Notes: generated by a model from the sequence alone, not told the origin. A stretch of 64,000 nucleotides of DNA from R-RK-3 sp963842775 (GCA_963842775.1 CAWJHQ010000013.1:62001-126000), one strand, 5' to 3'; counted from the stretch's first letter, positions 48,649-57,612 are shown. Numbers and translations: made by a program.

Positions 48649-49866
48649 ATGAGACGCGTCGTCGTTACAGGCTTGGGCATCGTGTCCTCGATCGGCAATA
48701 ACGCCCAGGAAGTGCTGGCGTCTCTGCGCGAGGGACGCTCCGGTATCGTGAAGGCCAAGGAATATGCCGAGCTGGGCTTCCGCTGCCAGGTGCATGGCGC
48801 GCCGACCATCGATCTGGAGAATGCCATCGATCGCAAGGTGCGCCGTTTCATGGGCGCGGGCGCGGCCTGGAATTACATCTCCATGCAGCAGGCGATCGAG
48901 GATGCCGGGCTCGAAGACAGCGACATCTCGAATGTGCGCACCGGGCTGATCATGGGCTCCGGCGGTCCTTCGACGCGCGCCATCGTCCAGGCGGCCGACA
49001 CGACGCGCTCCAAGGGGCCGCGCAAGGTCGGGCCGTTCGAAGTGCCCAAATCCATGTCGAGCACCAATTCCGCGACGCTCGCCACGCCATTCAAGATTCA
49101 CGGCGTGAATTATTCCATCTCCTCCGCCTGTTCGACCTCGGCGCATTGCATCGGCAACGGCGCCGAGATGATCCAATGGGGCAAGCAGGATATTGTGTTC
49201 GCGGGCGGCGGCGAGGAACTGGATTGGACCTTGTCGGTTCTATTTGATTCCATGAACGCGATGTCGTCGGACTTCAACGATACGCCGGAAAAATCGAGCC
49301 GCGCCTATGATGTGCGGCGCGACGGCTTCGTCATTGCGGGCGGCGGCGGCGTTCTGGTGCTCGAAGAGCTGGAGCACGCCAAGGCGCGCGGCGCAAAAAT
49401 CTACGCCGAGGTCGGAGGCTACGGCGCCAATTCGGACGGCTTCGACATGGTGCAGCCCTCCGGCGAGGGTGCCGTGCGCTGCATCAAGCTGGCGATGGAG
49501 GGGCTGGATGTCCCGATCGACTACATCAACCCGCATGCAACCTCGACGCCGATCGGAGACATCAAGGAAATCGAGGCGATCCGGGAGGTGTTCGGCAAGG
49601 ACATTCCACCGATTTCCGCGACAAAGTCGTTGACAGGCCATTCCCTCGGCGCGGCGGGCGTGCAGGAGGCAATCTATTCGCTTTTGATGATGACACACGG
49701 ATTCATTTGCGAATTTGCCAACATCGAAGAACTCGACCCTGCTTTTAACGATGTTCCTATTGTCCGAGAGCGGCTGGACAATGTTGAGTTAAATTGCGTA
49801 ATGTCGAACAGCTTTGGCTTCGGGGGGACGAATGCCACGCTGATCTTCAAGCGTTACAACGCTTAA
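48649..49866 (+). CDS. fabB: 3-oxoacyl-ACP synthase I FabB
   Basis: Condensing enzyme that elongates the cis-unsaturated intermediate made by FabA. It is 405 aa from ATG 48649 (MRRVVVTGLGIVSSIGN). Thiolase-fold motifs: YSISSACSTSAHCIGNGAEM (nucleophilic Cys), INPHATSTPIGDIKEIEAI (His), TKSLTGHSLGAAGVQEAIYS (His) and SNSFGFGGTNATLIF. It is 132 bp downstream of fabA and intact. Confidence 0.97.
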   Translation: MRRVVVTGLGIVSSIGNNAQEVLASLREGRSGIVKAKEYAELGFRCQVHGAPTIDLENAIDRKVRRFMGAGAAWNYISMQQAIEDAGLEDSDISNVRTGLIMGSGGPSTRAIVQAADTTRSKGPRKVGPFEVPKSMSSTNSATLATPFKIHGVNYSISSACSTSAHCIGNGAEMIQWGKQDIVFAGGGEELDWTLSVLFDSMNAMSSDFNDTPEKSSRAYDVRRDGFVIAGGGGVLVLEELEHAKARGAKIYAEVGGYGANSDGFDMVQPSGEGAVRCIKLAMEGLDVPIDYINPHATSTPIGDIKEIEAIREVFGKDIPPISATKSLTGHSLGAAGVQEAIYSLLMMTHGFICEFANIEELDPAFNDVPIVRERLDNVELNCVMSNSFGFGGTNATLIFKRYNA

Positions 49867-49923
49867 GCATTCGGTCGTGCGGCCTATGGAGCCGCTGGGC
49901 AAAATCAGATACCGAGAGCAGCC

Positions 49924-50826
49924 ATGACAGGGATCGATATCGCCAAGCCGGGGCCGCTGATGGCGGGCAAGCGCGGGCTTATTATGGGCGTTGCCAATGA
50001 ACGCTCCATAGCCTACGGCATCGCTCGCGTCCTGGCCGGACAAGGCGCGGAACTGGCCTTCACCTATCAGGGCGACGCATTCGGGCGGCGCGCCATTCCG
50101 CTGGCGCAGTCACTCGGCGGCACGATCATCGCGCCTTGCGACGTGCTGGACCTCGCCTCGGTGGACGCGGTGTTCAGCGAAATCGGCGAAAAATGGGGCT
50201 CGCTGGACTTTGTCGTGCACGCGCTCGCCTTTTCCGACCGCAATGAGCTGAAGGGCCGCTACGCCGACACCAGCCGCGAGAATTTCACCAACACCATGGT
50301 GATCTCCTGCTTTTCCTTCACCGAAATCGCCAAGCGCGCCGCCGCCCTGATGCCGCGCGGCGGGTCGCTGATCACGCTGACCTATGCCGGTTCGACGCGC
50401 GTCGTGCCGCGCTATAATGTGATGGGCGTGGCGAAGGCGGCGCTGGAAGCGTCGGTGCGCTATCTGGCGATGGATCTGGGGCCGGACAATATTCGCGTGA
50501 ACGGCCTTTCACCCGGTCCGATGCGGACGCTCGCAGGGGCCGGCATTTCCGATGCGCGCGTGCTGTTCAATTTCCAGAAGATGCATTCGCCGCTGGGGCG
50601 GACACCGACCCTGGACGAAGTCGGCGGCTCGGCGCTTTATCTGCTGTCGGACCTGTCGACAGCGGTGACCGGCGAGATTCACTATGTGGATTCCGGGTAT
50701 AACACCGTCGCCATGCCGCGCCCGGAGACGATCAAGGAAAACGGCGAAGGCACTGCGCTGGTCAACGGCAATGGCAACGGTGCCGGACCGGATCTGGTTG
50801 CGAAGACGCAGGCTGCCGCGGAGTAG
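49924..50826 (+). CDS. fabI: Enoyl-ACP reductase FabI
   Basis: NADH-dependent SDR-type reductase for the last step of fatty acid elongation, 300 aa. Motifs: GKRGLIMGVANERSIAYGIA (cofactor loop of FabI), ALAFSDRNELKGRY, and the catalytic YNVMGVAKAALEASVRYLAM with the Tyr-x6-Lys dyad, followed by NGLSPGPMRTLAGAGI. The C-terminus extends about 25 residues beyond the core with an Asn/Gly-rich linker. It is 57 bp from fabB in the fabA-fabB-fabI unit. Confidence 0.96.
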   Translation: MTGIDIAKPGPLMAGKRGLIMGVANERSIAYGIARVLAGQGAELAFTYQGDAFGRRAIPLAQSLGGTIIAPCDVLDLASVDAVFSEIGEKWGSLDFVVHALAFSDRNELKGRYADTSRENFTNTMVISCFSFTEIAKRAAALMPRGGSLITLTYAGSTRVVPRYNVMGVAKAALEASVRYLAMDLGPDNIRVNGLSPGPMRTLAGAGISDARVLFNFQKMHSPLGRTPTLDEVGGSALYLLSDLSTAVTGEIHYVDSGYNTVAMPRPETIKENGEGTALVNGNGNGAGPDLVAKTQAAAE

Positions 50827-50934
50827 TTGAGCGGGTCGCCGCTTCCCCAGCAGCCGCCATTAGATCGTCGTGCGTTTACGCCACTATGTCGTCCCGGACG
50901 CCGCTAGGGCGAGCCGGCAACTGTGTTGTTACCC

Positions 50935-51864
50935 TCATCTTTGGAAGGCGACTTTGTCTCGGAGCATGGCGTTGAGTGTAACGATAAGCTTTCGGGCAAT
51001 GGCGATGAGAGCGAGCTTTGCAGGCTTGCCCTTTTCCCGCATTTCCTCATAGAGGCGTTTGAACCGGGACGCAGATCGGACGGCGGTAACGGCGGCCATA
51101 TAGAGTGCCTGACGTACGCGCCGGCGTCCGCCGCTGATCCGGCGGACGCCGCGGAATTGGCCGCTATCGGCATTGAAGGGCGCAAGTCCCGCGAGCGCGG
51201 CAGCGGTTTTGGGCGAAAGCGATCCAAGCTCGGGCATGAGGGCGATAAGCGTCGTCGCCGTGACTGGCCCGACGCCGGGCGCGGAGCGCAACAGACGCGT
51301 GTCGGCCGCCAGCTCGGCGCTCATAGCGAGAGCGGCGTCGACAGAAGCGTCGAGGCGGGCGATCTCGGCATCGAGCCAGGCAATATGGCTTTGCAGGCTG
51401 TCGCCAAGCTCAGGCGCCTCGCTGAAGCGGACACGTTCGCTGGCGCGCATGGCGACGAGCTGATCGCGTCTTTTATGCAGGCTGGCAAGAGTTTCCCTGG
51501 CGGTGTCGCGACTTGGCGAGGGCTGCGGGGCGAGCGCTTGCCCCATCGCCGCCAGCATTGTGGCATCCACCGCATCGGTTTTCGCCAAGAAACCCGCGGC
51601 GCGGGCGAAGTCGCGGGCGCGGGATGGATTGACCCGGGCATAGGCCAAGCCTTGTGCGTCGAAGACCGATCGCAAATGGCGATCATAATGGCCCGTCGCC
51701 TCGAAGATCGCGAAGGCTTGCTTGCGGGTTTGCAGCCTTTCCGCCAGAGAGCGGACGGCCTCACTGCTGTTTGGAAAGCGCTCGGTCCGCCCGCTCCCGG
51801 CATCAAAAATGTCGAGATGGGCTTTGGAGACGTCGATTCCGATTATGCCAGGGTGTATGATCAT
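50935..51864 (-). CDS. IS110-family transposase (DEDD recombinase)
   Basis: A 309-aa recombinase from ATG 51864; an in-frame start 16 codons upstream is less likely. The RuvC-like DEDD domain reads GIIGIDVSKAHLDIFDAG, FAIFEATGHYDRHLRSV and LAKTDAVDATMLAAMGQ. The C-terminal Transposase_20 domain reads LRSAPGVGPVTATTLIALMP then LAGLAPFNADSGQFRGVRRI with the conserved Ser region, and GGRRRVRQALYMAAVTA. The frame is intact, so the element may be recent or active. Confidence 0.93.
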   Translation of the reverse strand: MIIHPGIIGIDVSKAHLDIFDAGSGRTERFPNSSEAVRSLAERLQTRKQAFAIFEATGHYDRHLRSVFDAQGLAYARVNPSRARDFARAAGFLAKTDAVDATMLAAMGQALAPQPSPSRDTARETLASLHKRRDQLVAMRASERVRFSEAPELGDSLQSHIAWLDAEIARLDASVDAALAMSAELAADTRLLRSAPGVGPVTATTLIALMPELGSLSPKTAAALAGLAPFNADSGQFRGVRRISGGRRRVRQALYMAAVTAVRSASRFKRLYEEMREKGKPAKLALIAIARKLIVTLNAMLRDKVAFQR

Positions 51865-52060
51865 GGAGCCTGTCCCTGTGATGCGGGGTCTGCGGCTAAC
51901 AGCCCCGTGCAACTGTTCAGGTTGAATTGCGTCAAGGCGGGCGGGACCGAGCCGGCTGACGGTCTTCGCGACCAGGGATCCAACGGTCTCCGCCCGCCGT
52001 CAGTGTGCCAGAGTCGCGATACACAGGGATCCAAACCCGACCGCATTCATAGCCGAAATT
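51865..52060 (-). ncRNA. Candidate bridge RNA region of the IS110 element
   Basis: IS110-group elements encode a structured guide (bridge) RNA in the non-coding end next to the recombinase start. This 196-bp segment is in that position. A duplicated motif, TCGCGA followed by CAGGGATCCAA, occurs at 51966-51983 and 52014-52034, which could lie in two loops. No fold was computed, so this is positional inference. Confidence 0.35.
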
Positions 52061-52068
52061 TTAATAGG

Positions 52069-52087
52069 CCCCGGCTCAAGGCCGGGG
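52069..52087. repeat. REP-like palindrome next to the IS110 element
   Basis: CCCCGGCTCAAGGCCGGGG, a perfect-stem palindrome followed by CGACGGGATGG, the common alphaproteobacterial REP form. Confidence 0.7.
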
Positions 52088-52121
52088 CGACGGGATGGGT
52101 GTTATCGCCGATCTCGATGCG

Positions 52122-52647
52122 CTAATGCTTCGCCAGCCGGATCGCGTCTTCCAACTCAAATTTGAGCATGTTCGACCGGCCCTCAATATCGAGATAGCGG
52201 GCCTGCTTAAGCAACTCATCCTTCTTTTGCTTGGGCAGCTTGGCCTTGGCCGTTGCCGGTTCCGTGCCGACTTCTCTTCGACTTCCTTCGGCTGGCGGGA
52301 AGTCTTCGCTTGCCCTTCTTCGTATCGGCGCCCTTTTTCGCGCTGGTCTTGCGATCCTCGTCGCCGGCCAACGCCTTGCGCGCCTTTTTCGGCAGATCGC
52401 GCTTGCCGGTTTCGCGGCTGTTGCGGCCCGATTTCGTGCCCCAATCCTCGTCGGACCATTGTTTCAGGGAATTGTCGTCGGATTTCTCACCGAGATAGCC
52501 GCCGCCGAGCTTCTTATATTCCTGCACGGCAAGCTGGGCCTTGCGGGCCGACCATTGGCCAGGCTCGCCGCCTTTGCCGCTTCGCGTGACCTTAGATTTG
52601 ACCTTTTCCCATAGTTTGGGATCGGTCTTCTGCGCCGTCTTGCTCAT
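52122..52647 (-). CDS. DUF5872-like protein with C-terminal Rho_N-like motif (two frameshifts)
   Basis: The N-terminal part matches the DUF5872 pattern: PKLWEKVKSKVTRSGKGGEP, GQWSARKAQLAVQEYKKLGG and DNSLKQWSDEDWGTKSGRNS with LPKKARKAL. Two -1 shifts (near 52310 and 52262) then lead through a Lys/Arg-rich linker to KDELLKQARYLDIEGRSNML then KFELEDAIRLAKH, a Rho_N/SAP-like DNA- or RNA-binding helix pair, ending at 52122. The repaired length is 175 aa. Without repair the protein would end at 52216 in a basic tail. It probably binds nucleic acid. Confidence 0.72.
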
Positions 52648-52723
52648 GGGCCGCTCTCTGGTTTTTTTCAGCCGATGACGTTAACGGGCGAAAGCGGCCG
52701 CGAGTTCCACGGGCGGAAACCCT

Positions 52724-53538
52724 TTATGCGGCGTCGCGCATGTGAATGTTGAGGTTTTTAATGGTCGGCTCGCGCCCGTTGAGCGGATTTTCAGGGTCCC
52801 AGGCATAGCTCATCGTCTCGAAACGGCCGCCCAGCGCGTCATAGATGAGCAGCTTGCCGGTGAGCGACTGCCCGATCCCGAGCAGCTCCTTCAGCACTTC
52901 CGTGGCCTGCAAAGTGCCGATCACGCCCGCGACGGCGCCGAGAATGCCGGCCTCCTCGCAGCTTGCGACCGTGCCCGGCGGCGGCGCTTCCGGGAAGATG
53001 CAGCGATAGGAGGGGTTGGGATTGCCGTCCTCGCCGCTCTCGAAGGCGCGGAAGGTGGAGACATAGCCGTCGAACGGCCCGAGCGCGCCGAACACCAGCG
53101 GTTTCCGGCGAAATAGCACGCGTCGTTGACGAGATAGCGGGTGCCGAAATTATCCGAGCCGTCGGCGACGATGTCGTAACCGGCGATGATCTCCAGCGCG
53201 TTTTCCGCCGTCAGCCGGTGCGGGATCACCTCCGGCACGACATGCGGATTGATGCGCTTGATGGTCTCGGCGGCGCTTTCCACCTTCAGCACGCCGACGC
53301 TTGCCGTATCATGCACGATCTGGCGCTGCAGATTGTCCAGCGAGACATGGTCGTCGTCGACGATGCCGATATGGCCGACGCCCGCCGCCGCCAGATACAT
53401 CAGCATCGGCGAGCCAAGCCCGCCCGCGCCGATCACCAGCACGCGGGCGTCCTTCAGCTTCTGCTGGCCCGCGCCGCCGACCTCCTTCAGCAGCAGATGC
53501 CGCTTGTAGCGCTGGATTTCGGAAGCGCTGAGCGCCAT
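52724..53538 (-). CDS. moeB: MoeB/ThiF-family adenylyltransferase (one frameshift)
   Basis: E1-like enzyme that adenylates the C-terminus of a small sulfur-carrier protein (MoaD or ThiS). From ATG 53538: RYKRHLLLKEVGGAGQQKLK, ARVLVIGAGGLGSPMLMYLA (ATP/Rossmann), VDDDHVSLDNLQRQIVHD and DGSDNFGTRYLVNDACYF. A -1 shift near 53115 leads to PLVFGALGPFDGYVSTF, YRCIFPEAPPPGTVASCEEA (catalytic Cys region) and GVIGTLQATEVLKELLGIG. The usual CxxC zinc pairs are not evident, as in some alphaproteobacteria. The repaired length is 271 aa. It is downstream of dut. Confidence 0.88.
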
Positions 53539-53568
53539 GGCAATCACTCCATCTATCTCTATAGTTTA

Positions 53569-53619
53569 GAGTGGGATGACGAGCGGAAAACCGGTTCCCA
53601 CTTTTCCTCATCCCGCTCT
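53569..53619. repeat. Dispersed palindromic repeat, ACCGGTTCCCACTTTTCC type
   Basis: AGAGTGGGATGA and TCATCCCGCTCT form near-perfect inverted ends around AAACCGGTTCCCACTTTTCC. Part of the same motif occurs near 14766. Confidence 0.65.
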
Positions 53620-53722
53620 AGTGCACTGACACATTCACTTCGTTCACGTGCCAGCGCCCTAGCTCTTTGTTTTGCATCAATTTTTCCAAACTCCGGCTGC
53701 AGCCTCCGTTTGGATCGATGCA

Positions 53723-54205
53723 CTACCGGCCCGTCGAGCCGAAACCACCCGCGCCGCGCACGCTCTCCTCAAGCCCGGCAACGACCTCGAACGAGGCCCG
53801 CGCCACCGGCGCGATGACGAGCTGGGCAATCCGCGTGCCCCGCTCGATGGAGAAGGTTTCCAGGCCCAGATTGGCGAGCAGCACCTTCACCTCGCCGCGA
53901 TAATCGGCGTCGATCGTGCCGGGGCTGTTCAGCACCGTCACGCCGTAATTCAGCGCGAGGCCGGAGCGCGGCCGGATCTGGCCCTCGAAGCCGGCGGGGA
54001 TCTCCATCGCGAGGCCGGTGGGGACGAGGACCCGCTCGCCCATCGGCAGAAAGATCGTCTCATCCTCGCCGAGCGCGGCGATCAAATCCATGCCCGCCGC
54101 CCGCTCCGTCTGGTAGCTGGGCAGGGCTAAGCCCTCCGCATGGGGAAGGCGCTGCACTCGAATGACCGCGTGGCGGCCATTCCGGGAAAACGGCATGTTC
54201 AGCAT
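53723..54205 (-). CDS. dut: dUTP diphosphatase (dUTPase)
   Basis: Trimeric enzyme hydrolysing dUTP to dUMP. About 160 aa from ATG 54205; ATG 54196 is also possible. The five family motifs are visible: AAGMDLIAAL (1), RPRSGLALNYGV (2), NSPGTIDADYRGEV (3), RIAQLVIAPVA (4) and RGAGGFGSTGR (5, the flexible C-terminal arm that closes the active site). It lies 4 bp downstream of coaBC and upstream of moeB. Confidence 0.96.
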   Translation of the reverse strand: MLNMPFSRNGRHAVIRVQRLPHAEGLALPSYQTERAAGMDLIAALGEDETIFLPMGERVLVPTGLAMEIPAGFEGQIRPRSGLALNYGVTVLNSPGTIDADYRGEVKVLLANLGLETFSIERGTRIAQLVIAPVARASFEVVAGLEESVRGAGGFGSTGR

Positions 54206-54209
54206 GGCG

Positions 54210-55469
54210 CTACTCCGCCGCCGCGTGCCTGTGTCCGGCTTCGCGCAGAAAAGCGGCAGCACGCTGCATCAACTCCTGCGCGACGGCCTCTTTCGACATT
54301 TGCGGCCAGCTCTCCACGCCTTGCGCGGTGACGAGCTGCACCTGGTTCTCACTACCCCCCATAACGCCCCTCTCAAGTGATACGTCATTTGCCACGATCC
54401 AGTCGCAACCCTTCGCCGCCAGTTTTTTCGTGGCGTAGTCCACCACATTCTCGGTTTCGGCGGCAAAGCCGATGACGAGAGGCGGGCGCAGCGATGCGTG
54501 TTTGGCAATCGTTGCCAGAATATCTGGATTCTCGACCAGAGCGAGAGCCGGCGCTTCGCCTTTTCCACCTTTCTTAATCTTTTCGCCATGATTGGTGGCG
54601 CTGCGCCAATCCGCCACGGCCGCGGTGAAGATGCCGATGTCGGCGGGCAGGGCCTCCAGGGCGGCGGCGAGCATGTCGCTGGCGGTTTGGACGCGGACGA
54701 CGTCCACGCCTTCGGGCGGCGCGATGCTGACCGGCCCGGAAACCAGCGTCACGCGCGCGCCGAGCGCGGCGGCGGCTCCCGCGATGGCGAAGCCCTGCTT
54801 GCCCGACGAGCGGTTGGCGATGTAGCGGATCGGGTCGATCGGCTCATGCGTCGGGCCGGCGGTGACCAGCACATGCGCGCCCGAGAGCGGCAGCGACGCC
54901 TCGCCCCGGAGCAGCGTCGCGGCGGCGCCGAGAATGTCCGCCGGTTCCGCCATGCGGCCGACGCCCCATTCATTGCAGGCCATGGCGCCCTCGCCGGGGC
55001 CGACGAAGCGGACGCCGTCGGCCCGAAGCTGGGCGACATTGCGCTGCGTCGCCGGATTCTCCCACATTTTCCAGTTCATTGCGGGCGCGGCGAGGATCGG
55101 CTTGTTCGCCGCCAGCAGCACCGAGGTCGCCAGATCGTCGGCAAGTCCGTGCGCCATGCGCGCCAGCAGATTGGCGGTGGCGGGCGCGATGATGATGATG
55201 TCCGCCTCGCGCGACAGGCGGATATGGCCGATTTCGGTTTCGTCCTTCAGGTCGAACAGCTCGGTGAACACCTGCTCTTCGCAGAGCGTCGCGACGGATA
55301 GCGGCGTGACGAAATGCTGCGCGCCTGCCGTCAGCACCGCCCGGACGCGCGCGCCGCGTTCGCGGGCACGGCGAATGAGATCGAGCGACTTATAGGCGGC
55401 GATGCCGCCGCCGATGATGAGCAGGATGGTTTTGCCGTTCACGGGCGTCCCGGCCGAAAGTTCTGCCAA
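54210..55469 (-). CDS. coaBC: Phosphopantothenoylcysteine synthetase/decarboxylase CoaBC (Dfp)
   Basis: Bifunctional coenzyme A biosynthesis enzyme, up to 419 aa. The CoaC flavoprotein part has ILLIIGGGIAAYKSLDLIRR, the ATANLLARMAHGLADDL segment and PAMNWKMWENPATQRN with ACNEWGVGRMAEP (active-site Asn and Cys). The CoaB part has HVLVTAGPTHEPIDPIRYIA, NRSSGKQGFAIAGAA and DWIVANDVS. The start is TTG 55469, or GTG 55439, which opens closer to the conserved domain. It heads the coaBC-dut-moeB unit. Confidence 0.95.
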   Translation of the reverse strand: MAELSAGTPVNGKTILLIIGGGIAAYKSLDLIRRARERGARVRAVLTAGAQHFVTPLSVATLCEEQVFTELFDLKDETEIGHIRLSREADIIIIAPATANLLARMAHGLADDLATSVLLAANKPILAAPAMNWKMWENPATQRNVAQLRADGVRFVGPGEGAMACNEWGVGRMAEPADILGAAATLLRGEASLPLSGAHVLVTAGPTHEPIDPIRYIANRSSGKQGFAIAGAAAALGARVTLVSGPVSIAPPEGVDVVRVQTASDMLAAALEALPADIGIFTAAVADWRSATNHGEKIKKGGKGEAPALALVENPDILATIAKHASLRPPLVIGFAAETENVVDYATKKLAAKGCDWIVANDVSLERGVMGGSENQVQLVTAQGVESWPQMSKEAVAQELMQRAAAFLREAGHRHAAAE

Positions 55470-55560
55470 ATAAGCTTCATGCTTATATCATAATGGCAGG
55501 AAAAAATTTCGAGTGTCGTAATTCGAAGGATTGCCGCAGAGCTATCAGACAGGGGCCGCG

Positions 55561-57237
55561 ATGCTGGAAAAAACAGGCTCCGATCAAGCCCAATCTCCGG
55601 CGGTTGCCCGGCCCCTCGGACGAAGCCTCTCCGAATTTCGTATGGCCGGGACCGGAACGCCGCGCGGTCTCTTTCCGGCCGAGGAGCGGCTCCTGGACGT
55701 GTCGCGAACCGGACACGTTTTATCGCTCGCCGAGGCGCGTCCGCAGGCGGCTACCGAACAGAACCGCATTCGGGCGAGTTTTGTCCGATTCCTTGCGCTG
55801 GGCGGTAACGAAGAAGCACCCGTCCATGAAAAGGGCGTGCAAGTGCAAGGAGCGTTCATCGACGGAACCGTGGATCTCGACTTTGCGCAATGCCTGGGCC
55901 CGCTTCGGCTCCTCCAATGCCACATCGACGGGTCGGTTCACGGCAGGAATGCGCGCCTGGTCGAGCTGAGCCTGGCGGGCAGCCGCTGCCGTGGCGCCAT
56001 TTTCGACGATGCATGTTTCGCCGGCAGCGTTTTTCTGGGAGACCGGTTTGAATGCGAGGGCAGCTTACGCTTCACCGGGGCCGTCATCCAGGGGGACTTC
56101 AACCTTAGCAGCGCGTCGATCAGAAATCCCAAAGGCGATGCGCTCGCATGCCGGCGCATACGGGTGAGACGGACGGTTTTTCTCAGCGACGGGTTCTCCG
56201 CCGAGGGCAGGGTGCGCTTTTCCGGTGCTGAGATCGGCGGTGATTTCGCCTGCTACGGCGGACGGTTTATTCTGCATGAGGCGGCGCGGTCCACCCATCC
56301 ATCCGACAAGCCTCGCGCCGGCTACGCTCTGACGCTTGCGAATGCGCGGATCGATGAAGTGCTATGGCTCGGCCCCTGGACGCCGCCGAGCGATGCTCAG
56401 GTCAGGATCGAAGGATCGCTCAATCTGCAAGGGGCGCGGGTCGCCACTCTTGCCGATCACGAATTGTCTTGGCCCGTGAAGGAAATACAAACGCCGCAAG
56501 GACAGCTCCCTTGCGTCATCTCCCTGGACGGCTTCGTCTACGACGCGCTGGGCGCGGGCGCACCCACCTATGCGGTGACGCGCAGGACATGGCTCTTGCA
56601 GCAGCAGCCCCGCAGGGGCAAGGGCGTTTTTCGCCCGCAGCCTTTCGAACAGCTGACCAAAGTGTTGCGCAACATGGGCTACGAGCAGGATGCAATGCGC
56701 ATCGGGCTCTTAAAAGCGAGCCTGCTTCAGCCCATCCGCATTAGCCGCGCATCCTTCTGGTCGCGGCCGCTGGCGGTGTTGACGGGCTATGCCTGGGGCA
56801 CTCTATGCGGCTATGGATATCGTCCGCACCGCCTGTTCGTGCTGCTGATGGTCTTGTGGATGGGGGCGGCCTGGTTTTTCCACGTCGCCGAAACGAAAGG
56901 CGCCTTCGCGCCGCGAGATCCGCAAGTGTGGACCAATAGTGAGATCCTGGCCGAATGTGCTCCCGCACGCTGGACGATCTGTCCGCGCATTGCCGAACTC
57001 ATACCGTTTAACGCGGTGACTTATGCGTTGGATACGATCATCCCGGTGATCGATCTCGGGCAGCGATCCGCCTGGGCGCCGGTGCTGAAGCCGGTGCGCA
57101 TGGACCTGCCCAATGGCGGCGCGCAAACATTGCCGGCCGGAACGGTGCATATCGTATCATGGCTCGTCAGCCTGATTGGAACGCTCGCGGTCGTGACGCT
57201 CGGCGCGATTCTTTCAGGCCTGGTTCAGCGCCAGTGA
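55561..57237 (+). CDS. Beta-helix repeat protein with C-terminal membrane segments
   Basis: A 558-aa protein from ATG 55561; an in-frame TTG at 55531 is possible. Residues of about 60-350 consist of repeating short strands (VQGAFIDGTVDLDFAQCLGP, GSVFLGDRFECEGSLRF, GDFNLSSASI, GSLNLQGARVATL), a parallel beta-helix or bactofilin-like pattern. After a charged linker come two membrane segments (LFVLLMVLWMGAAWFF; IVSWLVSLIGTLAVVTLGAI) around a periplasmic loop containing CAPARWTICPRIAELIPFNA. Homologues are sometimes labelled membrane-associated oxidoreductases, but no redox motif is visible. Function unknown. Confidence 0.7.
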   Translation: MLEKTGSDQAQSPAVARPLGRSLSEFRMAGTGTPRGLFPAEERLLDVSRTGHVLSLAEARPQAATEQNRIRASFVRFLALGGNEEAPVHEKGVQVQGAFIDGTVDLDFAQCLGPLRLLQCHIDGSVHGRNARLVELSLAGSRCRGAIFDDACFAGSVFLGDRFECEGSLRFTGAVIQGDFNLSSASIRNPKGDALACRRIRVRRTVFLSDGFSAEGRVRFSGAEIGGDFACYGGRFILHEAARSTHPSDKPRAGYALTLANARIDEVLWLGPWTPPSDAQVRIEGSLNLQGARVATLADHELSWPVKEIQTPQGQLPCVISLDGFVYDALGAGAPTYAVTRRTWLLQQQPRRGKGVFRPQPFEQLTKVLRNMGYEQDAMRIGLLKASLLQPIRISRASFWSRPLAVLTGYAWGTLCGYGYRPHRLFVLLMVLWMGAAWFFHVAETKGAFAPRDPQVWTNSEILAECAPARWTICPRIAELIPFNAVTYALDTIIPVIDLGQRSAWAPVLKPVRMDLPNGGAQTLPAGTVHIVSWLVSLIGTLAVVTLGAILSGLVQRQ

Positions 57238-57393
57238 GGCAGGAAAAAGCGTGTGGCGCTTCGATTTGTCTGTTGCGCGGTTGAACGGGCCCGTATGATA
57301 CAATGATGCAAATCTAGGCGCATCAACGACGCTTGTCGGCGGTCTGAATTGCCAGCGCAGTGTTTCTGCGATGAGGTTTAAAGGAGGACAACA

Positions 57394-57492
57394 ATGCTTG
57401 GACCTATTTTGCCACCTAAACGGATTGGCAAGATGATGTCTAAATCATCGCGTCATGGCTTGCCCGCCATAACGCAGACCGCTATGAGATGA
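57394..57492 (+). CDS. Micro-ORF 1, peptide beginning MLGPILPPKR
   Basis: A 32-codon frame with a near-perfect ribosome-binding site AAGGAGG six bases before ATG 57394. The start MLGPILPPKR closely resembles the start of micro-ORF 2 (MIGPIEPPKQ). It continues with a basic stretch (IGKMMSKSSRHG). A second frame overlapping its stop (ATG 57489, ATGA) reads MNYGEENQHLSDWRDRIS and ends at 57543-57545; one lost base near 57480 would join the two into a peptide of about 50 aa. No family recognised. Confidence 0.5.
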   Translation: MLGPILPPKRIGKMMSKSSRHGLPAITQTAMR

Positions 57493-57557
57493 ATTACGGC
57501 GAGGAGAATCAACACCTTTCCGACTGGCGAGACCGCATTTCGTAATGAGGGATTACA

Positions 57558-57593
57558 ATGATCGGACCGATTGAGCCGCCTAAGCAGCTTTGA
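57558..57593 (+). CDS. Micro-ORF 2, peptide beginning MIGPIEPPKQ
   Basis: An 11-codon frame from ATG 57558 with GAGG six to nine bases upstream. Its sequence MIGPIEPPKQL mirrors the N-terminus of micro-ORF 1. It may be a complete tiny peptide, a truncated duplicate, or a longer gene cut by an indel. It ends 19 bp before the convergent RelA/SpoT-domain gene. Confidence 0.35.
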   Translation: MIGPIEPPKQL

Positions 57594-57612
57594 TCTACGG
57601 CGGTGTCTTGGA

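Larger units (their letters stand above)
50900..52065 (-). mobile_element. IS110-family insertion sequence (ends approximate)
   Basis: A single DEDD transposase gene plus about 200 bp of non-coding sequence upstream of it. No terminal inverted repeats are evident, as expected for IS110. It sits between REP-like fragments (about 50890-50920 and 52069-52087), a favoured target type for this family. The exact ends cannot be fixed without an empty site. Confidence 0.6.

Noticed and set aside
55561..57237. Classical pentapeptide-repeat protein (DNA-mimic type)
   Set aside because: The strands repeat with a bactofilin/beta-helix feel but lack the regular A(D/N)LxX five-residue register, and the C-terminus is membrane-embedded.
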